Assembly (NCBI GenBank): GCA_964478625.1
Contig: CAYZJH010000012.1
Coordinates: forward strand, 1-64,000
Source of the DNA: SKZT01 sp964478625
GTDB taxonomy: Bacteria > Desulfobacterota > Desulfobacteria > Desulfobacterales > SKZT01
Reading direction: 5' to 3'
DNA: 64,000 nucleotides
Shown here: positions 35,088 through 43,775 of the stretch, in pieces
Numbering within the stretch: the first letter of the stretch is position 1
Layout of the letters: every line of letters begins with the position of its first letter
The notes under the pieces: model-generated
Databases searched by the model: none
Seen by the model: only the letters and a program-made list of their open reading frames with translations
Told to the model about the DNA's origin: nothing
Translations under genes and position numbers: made by a program

Positions 35088-35978
35088 ATGCCTTATATAT
35101 TTGAACCCATCACCTCAGAATTTCATGATATTTACCTGAAACGGCTTTCTACATGCCCGGTTAAAACATCTGATTACAGTTTTATCAACTTATGGGGATG
35201 GGCCCAGGAATACGGACTTGTCTGGGCAGTTGAGGAAAACCTGATATGGATAAAGCAGACAATCCCTGAGACCATTTACTGGTCCCCTGTGGGTAATTGG
35301 GAGAAGATCGACTGGAAAAATGCCTTTTTGAATTTTCACCAGGAAAAAATGGTGTTCACAAGGGTCCCTGAACTGCTTTTAGACATATGGAAAAAACAGT
35401 TGAATCATCAGGTGGATTTTGAAAATGACCGGAGTCAATGGGACTATCTTTATGATTTTCAGGATCTCGCAGAGCTGAAAGGAAATCGGTTTCATAAAAA
35501 GAAAAATCTTCTGAGCCAATTTGTGAGAAAATATGATTATCACTACATTTCTTTCGGAAAAGAGATGATTGATCAGGTTCTTGCCATGCAGTCGGACTGG
35601 TGTGATTGGAAAGACTGCGAACTCAACGACGCACTGGCTGCAGAAAACCGGGTTATCGAAAAGGTCTTGAAAGCATGGAACAGATTTGAAAAAATCAGTG
35701 GAGGAGCGATTGTCGCAAATCAAAAAATCGTGGCATACACTTTGGCCGAAACCCTCACCGACGACATTTTGCTGATCCATTTTGAAAAAGGAAACCCATC
35801 TTATCAGGGATCCTATCAAGCCATCAATCAGATGTTTATCTCATCCATTTCAAAAAACCAGACATTCAAACTGGTAAACAGGATGCAGGACCTTGGTGAT
35901 GAAGGGCTTCGAAAAGCAAAACTCTCCTATCATCCGGTCGATTTTAACCGAAAATTTAAGGTGGTTGTCTCCACGTAA
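35088..35978 (+). CDS. DUF2156 domain protein
   Basis: A 296-residue soluble protein of the DUF2156 family, a double GNAT-like fold related to the C-terminal domain of lysyl-phosphatidylglycerol synthases. Typical segments are the N-terminal SDYSFINLWGWAQEYGL, a central RFHKKKNLLSQFVRKYDY, and the late YQAINQMF and VNRMQDLGDEGLRKAK (acceptor or tRNA-side conserved region). It has no membrane domain, so it is not a full MprF. Function unproven. It is probably cotranscribed with the upstream B12-like gene. Confidence 0.8.
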   Translation: MPYIFEPITSEFHDIYLKRLSTCPVKTSDYSFINLWGWAQEYGLVWAVEENLIWIKQTIPETIYWSPVGNWEKIDWKNAFLNFHQEKMVFTRVPELLLDIWKKQLNHQVDFENDRSQWDYLYDFQDLAELKGNRFHKKKNLLSQFVRKYDYHYISFGKEMIDQVLAMQSDWCDWKDCELNDALAAENRVIEKVLKAWNRFEKISGGAIVANQKIVAYTLAETLTDDILLIHFEKGNPSYQGSYQAINQMFISSISKNQTFKLVNRMQDLGDEGLRKAKLSYHPVDFNRKFKVVVST

Positions 35979-36089
35979 TCATGATTTCCAAAAGAAGTGC
36001 TGTTTTTAAATGCCTTTTTAGCCTTTTGCTGATAAACCTGAAAAAAAGGTACCGTATGTGTTTTTAAACTGGAAGGAACTTACAAACCC

Positions 36090-36299
36090 ATGAGCATTCG
36101 ACTGATTGCACAGGACCTTTACCGTGTCATCCGGGAGGTGGAAAAACTGGAAAAGGAAATGGAAAAGGCCCCATTCGAAAAACGCGAGGCACTGGAAAAT
36201 AAACTTCGAAAGGCCAAAGCTGAAGAAAGGCAGATCCGGGCAATGCTCGAAGCCAAAAAAGAACCTCCGCAACATTCCTCTGTCCAACCCAGGCGATAA
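36090..36299 (+). CDS. small coiled-coil protein, 69 aa
   Basis: A 69-residue, highly charged, almost wholly helical product with heptad-like spacing (LYRVIREVEKLEKEMEKAPF and KLRKAKAEERQIRAMLEAKK). AAGGAAC lies about ten bases upstream of the ATG. No family is recognised. Confidence 0.55.
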   Translation: MSIRLIAQDLYRVIREVEKLEKEMEKAPFEKREALENKLRKAKAEERQIRAMLEAKKEPPQHSSVQPRR

Positions 36300-36623
36300 A
36301 ACATCTCACATCTCACTAAATTTAGCGATTCCATAATGCTAAAAGAAAATTTGACATTTCGGTTTAGCGGCTCAATTTTATAGCAATGATTGATTCGATC
36401 TATCGTTAGCCTTTACATTATTTACTCCTCGAAACACTTAACCGTTGACTTCTTTTGACATTCCAACAGGGTTGAAGATTTCACTTTTGCAATTGATGAT
36501 AAAAAAGTGCTAACCATTTCGAATCGCATTCTAAATTCCTAATCCGGTTTAAAAAGAAAAAGCGCAAAAGCCGGAAATCGGATCATCGAAACCAACAACC
36601 TTGAACCCAGGGAGGAAAATAAA
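36300..36623. other. 324-bp intergenic gap before the OsmC gene
   Basis: Apart from the ribosome site GGGAGGAAAATAAA at its end, I see no gene, repeat or terminator here. The promoter of the OsmC gene must lie in it, but no clear -35/-10 pair stands out. Confidence 0.55.
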
Positions 36624-37196
36624 ATGGCTGAAACAAAAACAGCGGAATCCGCAGTCGTTAACGGCGTGAACGTGGATCAGCTTTTCGGAACAATCGATGC
36701 TGTAAAGAATGCTCCGGTTATCGGAAAATTCAAGTTCCGGGCTAAAAATAAATGGATTAACGGCGGATTAAACAGAACTTCCATTACCAATTTTTACGGT
36801 ACACAAAAAGATCATGATCATAATGCTCCATTTGAACTGGACGCGGATGAACCTGGCCTGCTTCTGGGAGGCGACCAGGGACCCAATCCGGTGGAATATC
36901 TTCTTACCGCTCTGGCAGCCTGTGTGACGACTTCCATAGTATATCACGCAGCCGCTAAAGGGATAAAACTCAATTCTGTGGAATCGAGGCTGGAAGGTGA
37001 TATTGACCTTCGAGGCTTTTTAGGACTGTCCCAGGATGTTCCCAGAGGGTATGAACAGATTCGGATGTTTTTTAAGATTGATGCCGACGCTCCGCCTGAA
37101 CAACTGGAAGAAATAGTTCAGTTGGGACCGACCTATTCGCCGGTTTATGACACCATAACCAGAGCGGTTCCCGTAATTGTAAAACTTGAAAAATAG
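36624..37196 (+). CDS. OsmC family protein (one-cysteine variant)
   Basis: A 190-residue OsmC/Ohr-fold protein. The core ... GDQGPNPVEYLLTALAACVTTS (first conserved Cys) is followed by a helix and GYEQIRMFFKID. The second peroxidatic Cys, normally in a xxCPVxxTL context, is replaced: the sequence reads PTYSPVYDTI. Without the resolving Cys it may not act as a classical hydroperoxide reductase. The N-terminal extension of about 40 residues is unusual for the family. The RBS GGGAGGAAA is strong. A terminator follows at 37361. Confidence 0.85.
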   Translation: MAETKTAESAVVNGVNVDQLFGTIDAVKNAPVIGKFKFRAKNKWINGGLNRTSITNFYGTQKDHDHNAPFELDADEPGLLLGGDQGPNPVEYLLTALAACVTTSIVYHAAAKGIKLNSVESRLEGDIDLRGFLGLSQDVPRGYEQIRMFFKIDADAPPEQLEEIVQLGPTYSPVYDTITRAVPVIVKLEK

Positions 37197-37213
37197 TTCA
37201 AAAAATACATCCA

Positions 37214-37340
37214 GTGAGTCAATAACTGCCTGAACGAAAACTCCCCTCCCGAATGGAAGAGGCTTAAAAAGGGAAAAACACCTCGCTGATATTCTATCCC
37301 CAACTCCGGATTACTTCCTTCAGGGAGGGGAAAAAAGAGA
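37214..37340. other. CTCCCCTCCC...GGGAGGGG inverted repeat
   Basis: AACTCCCCTCCC, about 40 bases after the OsmC stop, is matched inverted by GGGAGGGG about 80 bases further on. The enclosed sequence has no gene. It resembles other small intergenic repeats of this genome. Confidence 0.45.
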
Positions 37341-37360
37341 ATTCGTTCGGCCACTAGATC

Positions 37361-37393
37361 AAAAGCGGTGATCTTCAGATCACTGCTTTTTTG
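37361..37393 (+). terminator. Rho-independent terminator after the OsmC gene
   Basis: AAAAGCGGTGATC, loop TTCA, GATCACTGCTTTTTT: a near-perfect 12-13-bp stem with one G:T-type mismatch and a following U-run. Confidence 0.85.
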
Positions 37394-37608
37394 TTATTCG
37401 ATTCCACCCGGACCAGATGGAGAGGGGACCGCATCAATATTCAGATATTGCATTAGTGATTGACACACAGACAGGGTATCTGGTAGATAGTGGATAAAAA
37501 TCATTATATTTTTTCTGATTGAGTAAAAAACAGTTTAACCCGCCGTTGCATTAAAAAAAAGCTGATTTTTCTGATAAAAATATTATCTGTGGAGGCTTAT
37601 ATTAAAAA

Positions 37609-37965
37609 ATGGCTGAGGAACGATCAATTCCTTCTTCATTTGAAGAAAAAAGAGCAGAACCACGTATGCAAAGTGATCAGTTCTATAGTGTCGAGGTGTA
37701 TCTACCTGATTTGTGCAGCCGATATCAGTTTAAACTTCGGGATGTATCAACCTCGGGATTGGGAATTATTGTAAAAGATGATTCCCTTTCCCTGAACCAT
37801 TTTCAGATCGGAAATATAATGGAAATGTTGTATGCATCTCCTTCGCGCCCCGCAGCACCTGAACTGTTACAAACCCGAATAGAACACATCTCAAAGTGTG
37901 AATCAGGCCGCTTTAAGGGGCACCATATCGTAGGACTCTCTATTATTGAAAAAAATAACTCCTGA
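37609..37965 (+). CDS. PilZ domain protein
   Basis: A 118-residue single-domain PilZ protein. The c-di-GMP motifs are KRAEPR (Arg15 and Arg19, RxxxR) and DVSTSGLGI (about 45-53, DxSxxG). Strands follow to the C-terminus (HIVGLSII). The start at ATG 37609 follows GTGGAGG by 14 bases. It lies convergent with the PAS-HD-GYP gene, whose product may degrade the same messenger, so the two may form a local c-di-GMP circuit. Confidence 0.87.
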   Translation: MAEERSIPSSFEEKRAEPRMQSDQFYSVEVYLPDLCSRYQFKLRDVSTSGLGIIVKDDSLSLNHFQIGNIMEMLYASPSRPAAPELLQTRIEHISKCESGRFKGHHIVGLSIIEKNNS

Positions 37966-37991
37966 ACGGAATGGCCGAAATGATGATCCTG

Positions 37992-39035
37992 TTAAGCCCT
38001 GTTGAAATCGCCGGAATTTTTTGCAGAAGAAAATCGCGGCTTTCGGAATTTTGATTTAAAGTCGAAACCGTTCTTGACAAAAAGATTCAAACAAATTTTT
38101 ACCACTTCCGGATCATAGAGTATGCCGCTTTTATTTTTCAGTTCTAATAGTGCCTTTTCAACTCCAATTTCCTTGCGATAAGGCCTAAATGAAGACATGG
38201 ATTCGACAACATCGGCCACGGCCAATATCCGGGCTTCCAGGATAACTTCATCTCCCTTGAGCCCTCTCGGATATCCCGAACCATCCAATCGCTCATGGTG
38301 CTGGTAGATAGCTTCCGCTAAAGGCCATGGAAAATCAATGCCTTTGAGGATTTCATATGCAGTTTGGGGATGTTGCCGGATAATACCCAGTTCATGGTCG
38401 GTCAGTTTTCCAGGTTTATTTAAAATGGCAGCGGGCACATGAATTTTACCCAAATCATGGATAGCAGCCGCCATTCGAAGTCCCTGGATCCGTTCCCAGT
38501 CAAGTCCAAGCTCTGTTCCGATTGCACGGCACAGTTTAGCGACACGGCGTTGGTGTCCTGCGGTGTATGGATCTCGTTTTTCGATGGTCAAAGACATGGC
38601 CTGGATAATACCTCCCATGGCTTTGCGCAATCGTTCGCGACTTTCAAAGAGTTCCTGCTCTGTTTTTTTTAAAATGCTGACATCGGTGACGGTTTCGACA
38701 ATTCCGGCCGGTCTGCCCTGCTCATCGCGAATAACGCTGGCTTTAACAACACAGGAAATACCTTTGCCCACTTTACAGTGGTTTTCGCCATCATATGAAA
38801 TTTTTTCAACACCATTGGTGATTTGAACCAATGGACATTTTTCTTCATGACACAGATTTCCCGGGAAAAGATCATAACATTTTTTTCCGACCAACTCATT
38901 TTCAGAAAGATCCGACATGGTTGAAAAGGCTTTGTTAACATAGATGATATTGAAATTTCGATCAATCACGATCAAACCATCTTTTAACGCTTCAAATATC
39001 TGGTGGCAATCCAATTGAAATTCCATATCGATCAC
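37992..39035 (-). CDS. PAS domain HD-GYP phosphodiesterase
   Basis: A 347-residue cytoplasmic protein. Residues about 10-130 are a cysteine-rich PAS domain (KKCYDLF, LCHEEKCPL, HCKVGKGISC), a pattern seen in redox- or metal-sensing PAS modules of this phylum. Residues about 140-320 form an HD-GYP domain with HQRRVAKLCRAIG, the IHDLGKIHVP metal site and HHERLDGSGYP. HD-GYP enzymes hydrolyse c-di-GMP. The first codon is GTG 39035, three bases after AAGGAG; ATG 39026 is an alternative. A repeat cluster lies upstream. Confidence 0.9.
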   Translation of the reverse strand: MIDMEFQLDCHQIFEALKDGLIVIDRNFNIIYVNKAFSTMSDLSENELVGKKCYDLFPGNLCHEEKCPLVQITNGVEKISYDGENHCKVGKGISCVVKASVIRDEQGRPAGIVETVTDVSILKKTEQELFESRERLRKAMGGIIQAMSLTIEKRDPYTAGHQRRVAKLCRAIGTELGLDWERIQGLRMAAAIHDLGKIHVPAAILNKPGKLTDHELGIIRQHPQTAYEILKGIDFPWPLAEAIYQHHERLDGSGYPRGLKGDEVILEARILAVADVVESMSSFRPYRKEIGVEKALLELKNKSGILYDPEVVKICLNLFVKNGFDFKSKFRKPRFSSAKNSGDFNRA

Positions 39036-39197
39036 CGACTCCTTGTGTCAACTATCCGGCATTTGATAGACTTCAAATAAAACCCGATTTCCGTTTCATC
39101 ACTCAAATATCGGCTTTTTGGGTTGTCGTGTCAATGAACAGACGTTAATTTTTAATGATATGAGTATTTGACCTGAGCGATTAAATTGATCACTACA

Positions 39198-39516
39198 TGT
39201 CATTCCGGTAAAACCCACTGGCCTCAGGCTAAAGGCTTTCAGATCCGGACATCACGGTCAGGGAAAAACCTCTTGCCTGTCATTCTGAGGGAGCAACTCG
39301 CAACGGCTTGATGCCTGGAAAAAAAATAAATATTTTTAAATCAGTTGATTGAACCCACGGCGGCCGAAGAATCCCTTTTCCCGAGGCTGAGTCGATCATA
39401 AGATCTGACCTGGAGTTGAACCGAGAGAGACTGTGCCATCGTGAAGAAATGAATCTCGTTGGCCATTGAGTGTGTGCCAAATAACCGTTTACGATGTTGG
39501 CCTCCTAAGAATGACG
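39198..39516. repeat. dispersed palindromic repeat, family 1, copy D
   Basis: Left outer arm TGTCATTCCGGTAAAACCCA (39198) is followed by the core from TGTCATTCTGAGGGAGC (39279) to GGCCTCCTAAGAATGAC (39516). Internal CGGCCGAAGAATCC and the other conserved blocks match copies A-C. The reading frame across it is not a gene. Confidence 0.78.
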
Positions 39517-39684
39517 GTCCTTGTAAACTATCCTCAGCAGCTTTTCCATCGGGCTTGTTAACATTTCGGTTGATTACTCAACAATTTGTATTATTTCTAA
39601 GAAGTGACTGAACAACAAGTCCTTATTTGCTTCTTCCTGAAAAGGGATGGTCCAGGTTAGGGTTTAACATATAAAGGAGTTATC

Positions 39685-39874
39685 CTGAAAAATAACGAAA
39701 AAAGAATCGCTCTGCAGTCCGGTGAGGGGGGACAGTTTCGATTTCGGTGGTTTTGGGGTAAGATGGAAAATAGAAGCTTTTGATACGGGCAAACGGTTTT
39801 CGGTGGTACATCATCCTTTGGGGCCACATGCGTCGGCAGCCCCGTTGCATTACCATTATAAGGAGGATGAGTAG
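39685..39874 (+). pseudogene. cupin gene remnant with poly-G frameshift
   Basis: Frames here give LQSGEG, then, after a one-base shift in GGGGGG near 39725-39731, DSFDFGGFGVRWKIEAFD, followed by FSVVHHPLGPHA and LHYHYKEDE and a stop. The HxHxxED-like segment and the RFSVVHHPL block are those of a cupin protein. The rest of the barrel is gone. A frameshift plus truncation make it a pseudogene. AAAGGAG remains upstream. Confidence 0.7.
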
Positions 39875-39902
39875 ACAACTGATAAACTCCTAAAGGATTC
39901 GT

Positions 39903-40559
39903 ATGGTGAATCGAAAACAGTTAATCATTTTATTTCTCATTGTGACAGGGTTTCTTTTTCATTACACCCAAATTGCTGATTGGCGCCAGGTTCTTGAATT
40001 GGTACAAAGGTTTTCCGACCATTGGTGGGCATGGACACTGATTTTAGGGACAAAGATCCTCCTTTACGCTATTGCCATGCCCGGATCTTCACTGATCTGG
40101 ATTGCCGCAATCCTGTATAATCCTGTACAGGCAACCCTTCTCATCATCTGTGGAGGAACTCTCGGCGGTTTTGTGGGATACTTTTTGTCGAAAAAAATCA
40201 GCAGCAAAGACCAATCTGAAAAAAAAGAATCCATCTTTTTTGGTTTTTTGCAGAACAACAGTAATTTTACAGCACTCTGCGCGGCACGGATGATTCCCGG
40301 TTTTCCCCATTCGGTGATCAATTACGGAGCAGGAATCCTCGATATCCCGTGGCTCAGGTTTGTCTTGGCGACTCTGGTGGGCTTTGCGGTCAAAGGATTT
40401 GTTTACTCATCAGCCATACATGAAGTTATTGAAATATCCGATATTTCCGAATTGGAGAAACTGGAAAAAGTATGGCCGCTATTGTTGATTGCCGGGTTGA
40501 TGATCATCGGTCATGTTCTGAAAAAACTTTACATCGCCAAAAAACAATCCGAGGATTAA
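39903..40559 (+). CDS. VTT-domain (TVP38/DedA-type) membrane protein
   Basis: A 218-residue inner-membrane protein with about five hydrophobic segments. The VTT signature is visible: AMPGSSLIWIAAILYNPVQA, then GGTLGGFVGYFLSKK, then ARMIPGFPHSVINYGAGI, which forms the re-entrant loops and conserved Pro-Gly. VTT/DedA proteins are linked to lipid scrambling or membrane homeostasis; the exact substrate is unclear. The start is ATG 39903. A small zinc-ribbon gene converges downstream. Confidence 0.87.
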   Translation: MVNRKQLIILFLIVTGFLFHYTQIADWRQVLELVQRFSDHWWAWTLILGTKILLYAIAMPGSSLIWIAAILYNPVQATLLIICGGTLGGFVGYFLSKKISSKDQSEKKESIFFGFLQNNSNFTALCAARMIPGFPHSVINYGAGILDIPWLRFVLATLVGFAVKGFVYSSAIHEVIEISDISELEKLEKVWPLLLIAGLMIIGHVLKKLYIAKKQSED

Positions 40560-40564
40560 CCATC

Positions 40565-40750
40565 CTATTCTGCGGCGATTTCCGGAAATCCCGGGCCGAA
40601 TTTAAACTTGCATCCGCATGCAGAGCACTCGGCATTTTTTTCCGTTTCTTCTTCACAAAGTTCAATATGGGTACTAAAACAATCAGGGCATTTCAAATTG
40701 GCAAATATTTCTTTTAGCTTGCACAATTGTTTGCAGGTCAGAACAGCCAT
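40565..40750 (-). CDS. small zinc-ribbon protein, 61 aa
   Basis: A 61-residue protein with two cysteine pairs, CPDC and CSACGC, spaced as a zinc ribbon, followed by an acidic and aromatic tail (KFGPGFPEIAAE). AAAGGAGTAA stands before the ATG on the minus strand, supporting a real gene. Function unknown; it may be a nucleic-acid or protein adaptor. Confidence 0.6.
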   Translation of the reverse strand: MAVLTCKQLCKLKEIFANLKCPDCFSTHIELCEEETEKNAECSACGCKFKFGPGFPEIAAE

Positions 40751-40865
40751 GAATTTACTCCTTTCACATTTTTGATAAACAATCTATAGTCTATTGTTAA
40801 TAATTCGTCGTCTGATAAAAAAGTCAAGGGAATTAACAACTACCCATTAGAACCGGGGAGAAGGA

Positions 40866-41291
40866 ATGAAAATGAGACCCTTGGTGGGAGTCGCCGTAAT
40901 CATCTTAAAAGACCATAAGGTATTGCTCGGGAAAAGAAAAACATCCCACGGTGATGGAACCTGGGCTTTGCCCGGTGGGCATCTGGAATTTAATGAAACC
41001 ATCGAAGACTGTGCGATACGCGAGGTTTTTGAAGAAACAGGCCTTTTTATCAAAAATATCCGATACGGCACTTTCACCAATGATATCTTCAGCAAAGATC
41101 AGAAACATTATGTGACTCTTTTTGTCATATCCGAATACGACCATGGAATTCCAAAACTGAAAGAACCTGACAAGTGCCATGAATGGGGCTGGTTTTCCTG
41201 GAACAGTTTACCTGAACCCCGATTTTTACCCCTGGAAAATTTATTGGATCAGGGCTTTGACCCCGAATCATTCATTTCAGACCGAATTTAG
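40866..41291 (+). CDS. NUDIX hydrolase
   Basis: A 141-residue Nudix pyrophosphohydrolase. The Nudix box GGHLEFNETIEDCAIREVFE-ETG matches GX5EX7REUXEEXGU with all metal-binding glutamates. MTH1/nucleotide-type features such as KTSHGDGTWALPGG precede it. It probably hydrolyses an oxidised or non-canonical nucleoside triphosphate or an NDP-sugar. It starts at ATG 40866 after GGGGAGAAGG. Its last 15 bases overlap the convergent histidine kinase gene. Confidence 0.92.
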   Translation: MKMRPLVGVAVIILKDHKVLLGKRKTSHGDGTWALPGGHLEFNETIEDCAIREVFEETGLFIKNIRYGTFTNDIFSKDQKHYVTLFVISEYDHGIPKLKEPDKCHEWGWFSWNSLPEPRFLPLENLLDQGFDPESFISDRI

Positions 41292-43391
41292 AAATTTATA
41301 ATTTCTATTGTTACTTAGAGCATCCTTTACCGCAACGGCCATTTTTTGCATATCAATTGGTTTGATCAGAAAACGCCTGATTCCCATTTCCAACGCCCTG
41401 TTTTCATCAATCAATTCGCTGTAACCTGTACAAAGAATGGTAGGAAGTCCGGGATTAATCTTTAATATTTTTTGAATGAGTTTATCACCTGTCATTTTAG
41501 GCATGGCCATGTCCGCAATAACCAGGTCAAATTTTTCCGGAGCCCTGGCAAACAGTTCGATTGCCTCCAGAGGTCGGGCGCAGATTTCGACCTGATAGCC
41601 TAAAGAGGTCAGTATTTTTTTTTCCATTTTTAAAATGAGTTCGTCATCATCGACGATCAGGATCGATTCATTGCCGGTAGGGTAGGAGAGTTCAATGTCG
41701 GCTTGGATTTTTTCCGGCATTTCAGTTGCGGGGAAAAAAATGTCGAATGTCGTTCCCTGATCGAGGATGCTGTTGACCCTGATAACTCCCCCATGATTTT
41801 TTACAATGCCGTGAACCACAGCAAGTCCCATACCTGAACCTTTTCCGATGTCTTTCGTTGTAAAATAGGGCTCAAAAATACGTTCAAGATGACCTGGTGC
41901 AATCCCGTCACCATTATCACCAACGGATAATCTTAAGTATTTACCCTCCTTCAGATCCGGGTATTGGTCTTGGTTTTCGGCAACAATTTCTATATTTTCC
42001 AGAGTGATATCCAGGTAACCGCCGTTTTTCTCCATGGCATGAACTGCATTTGTACATAAATTGATCATGATTTGGTGAATCTGAGTAGGCTCAGCCAAAA
42101 TGGCATATGCAGTTCTCGAAATTTTTTGCCTGAACTCGATGTTCGCCGAAACAGAAGACCGAAGAAGCCTCAAAGATTCCGTAATTACAGGTACAATATT
42201 AACCGGATAACGGTTTTCCTCCGATTTTCTGCTGAAACTGAGAAGCTGTTTTACAACATCCTTTGCTCTATGGCTTGCGATCCGAATCTCTTCCAGAAAA
42301 GCATATAACGGTTTTGATTTGGGCATTCCGTACAAAGCCAATTCACAATTTCCAAGAATTATGCTCAGAATATTGTTAAAATCATGGGCAATTCCACTGG
42401 CAAGAGTGCCGATAGCTTCCATTTTATGGGAATGGCGAACCTGTGATTCCAACCTTTTTTGCTCTGAAATGTCACGGAGAATCACCAGCAATCCGGAAAG
42501 GTTTCCTTCATGATCACTATAGGTTGAGGCACTGATACTGACATCGACCAACCGGCCGTCCTTTTTGTAGCGTTTGGTCTCAAAGCCATGGCAGGAAATT
42601 CCTTGCCGGACAGCATTATGAATATGGAAAACAGTCTTGTCCACCTCGGATTCGGGAACATAGTCAATACGCTTTCCTTTCAGTTCCTCCAGAGTCCATC
42701 CGAACAACTTGGTAAAAGCGGAACTGACAAACTGCGTTCGACCTTCTAAATCATAAAGAACAATGGAATCAGCTGAAGAATTGATTAAAGAACAATACAC
42801 AGCTTCGGCTTTTTTGGATTCTTTATACAGACGGCGATATTTTTCCTCACTGTGCCTGAGTGCCTTTGTTCGCTCGAAAACCAATTTTTCAAGCTCATTG
42901 CGATGTCTTTTCAATTCCGTTTCCATCAGCTTGCGCTCGGTGATATCAAATATGACGACAAGGCAACCGGTCAGCCGGCCCTCCTTGTTTTTGATCGGGG
43001 TGGCGATATGATCGATATAGAATGTATTTCCCAGGGAATCCGTGTGGTGATGTTCCGACCGACCACTTTCATGACCTTTGTAAACCATTTTAGCGGGACA
43101 TTTACGGCATATCTTATCCCTTTTGGCCGCTGCATAATAGCAATATTGTCCGATGACATCCTCGCCGTAAATCTTTTTTGCTTTCTTATTGCATGCCACG
43201 ACCCGATAATTCAAATCAAGTTCCCACACGGCAATATCCATCCCATCAACAAAATCCGGAAACATGAAATCCGATCCATCATGCCGCAATATTGCAGGAA
43301 ACCTTTTATCAGACCCTGATGAACCTGAATCGGCTGACACCATTTTCTCCAAAGGTTTTTCGTATTCTGTTTTTAAATCCATGACACACAT
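41277..43391 (-). CDS. hybrid PAS-PAS histidine kinase with C-terminal receiver
   Basis: A 704-residue cytoplasmic sensor. PAS-1 (about 45-155) has extra cysteines (CYYAAAKRDKICRKC). A helix links it to PAS-2 (about 205-315). HisKA carries the phospho-His in SGIAHDFNNIL. The ATPase lobe has DNGDGIAPGHLERIFEPYF and GMGLAVVHGIVK. The receiver (about 580-700) has ILIVDDDE, phospho-Asp in VIADMAMPKMTGD and the Lys in LIKPID. There is no membrane segment, so it senses an internal signal, possibly redox. It lacks an adjacent response-regulator gene. Confidence 0.93.
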   Translation of the reverse strand: MCVMDLKTEYEKPLEKMVSADSGSSGSDKRFPAILRHDGSDFMFPDFVDGMDIAVWELDLNYRVVACNKKAKKIYGEDVIGQYCYYAAAKRDKICRKCPAKMVYKGHESGRSEHHHTDSLGNTFYIDHIATPIKNKEGRLTGCLVVIFDITERKLMETELKRHRNELEKLVFERTKALRHSEEKYRRLYKESKKAEAVYCSLINSSADSIVLYDLEGRTQFVSSAFTKLFGWTLEELKGKRIDYVPESEVDKTVFHIHNAVRQGISCHGFETKRYKKDGRLVDVSISASTYSDHEGNLSGLLVILRDISEQKRLESQVRHSHKMEAIGTLASGIAHDFNNILSIILGNCELALYGMPKSKPLYAFLEEIRIASHRAKDVVKQLLSFSRKSEENRYPVNIVPVITESLRLLRSSVSANIEFRQKISRTAYAILAEPTQIHQIMINLCTNAVHAMEKNGGYLDITLENIEIVAENQDQYPDLKEGKYLRLSVGDNGDGIAPGHLERIFEPYFTTKDIGKGSGMGLAVVHGIVKNHGGVIRVNSILDQGTTFDIFFPATEMPEKIQADIELSYPTGNESILIVDDDELILKMEKKILTSLGYQVEICARPLEAIELFARAPEKFDLVIADMAMPKMTGDKLIQKILKINPGLPTILCTGYSELIDENRALEMGIRRFLIKPIDMQKMAVAVKDALSNNRNYKFLNSV

Positions 43392-43775
43392 TCCCCCATT
43401 TTGGATTAATGTTGGACAGGGAAATCACGGAATTGAAATATGGAATTGTATATATGAAAAGTTTACTTTTTATCATTTCTCATTTAGGAAATTAAATCAA
43501 GAAAAATTCAGAAGTTAATTTAACAATGTTAGAATTTTATTGTCATTTTTTAAAAAAACACCTCATTCCGACAGAATGCGATATCAATTCAAAAAGGGTA
43601 TTTAGTGTCTGAAATGAAAACTTATGTTTTTTAAACCATCCATTTTATGGTAAAAAATGGGGGTAGATCCATAAAAAGATACAAAACCCTTGAAATATCT
43701 TCTATTCTTTCTATTATAAAGTGTTTGAATAAAGAAAGAATATCTATAAATCAATTTTAGAAAGGTTTCCGACTA
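43392..43775. other. 384-bp AT-rich gap before glnS
   Basis: It separates the kinase and glnS (divergent). A possible sigma-70 promoter for glnS is TTGAAA (43690-43695), 16 bases, TATTAT (43712-43717). Nothing else is recognisable. Confidence 0.4.
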
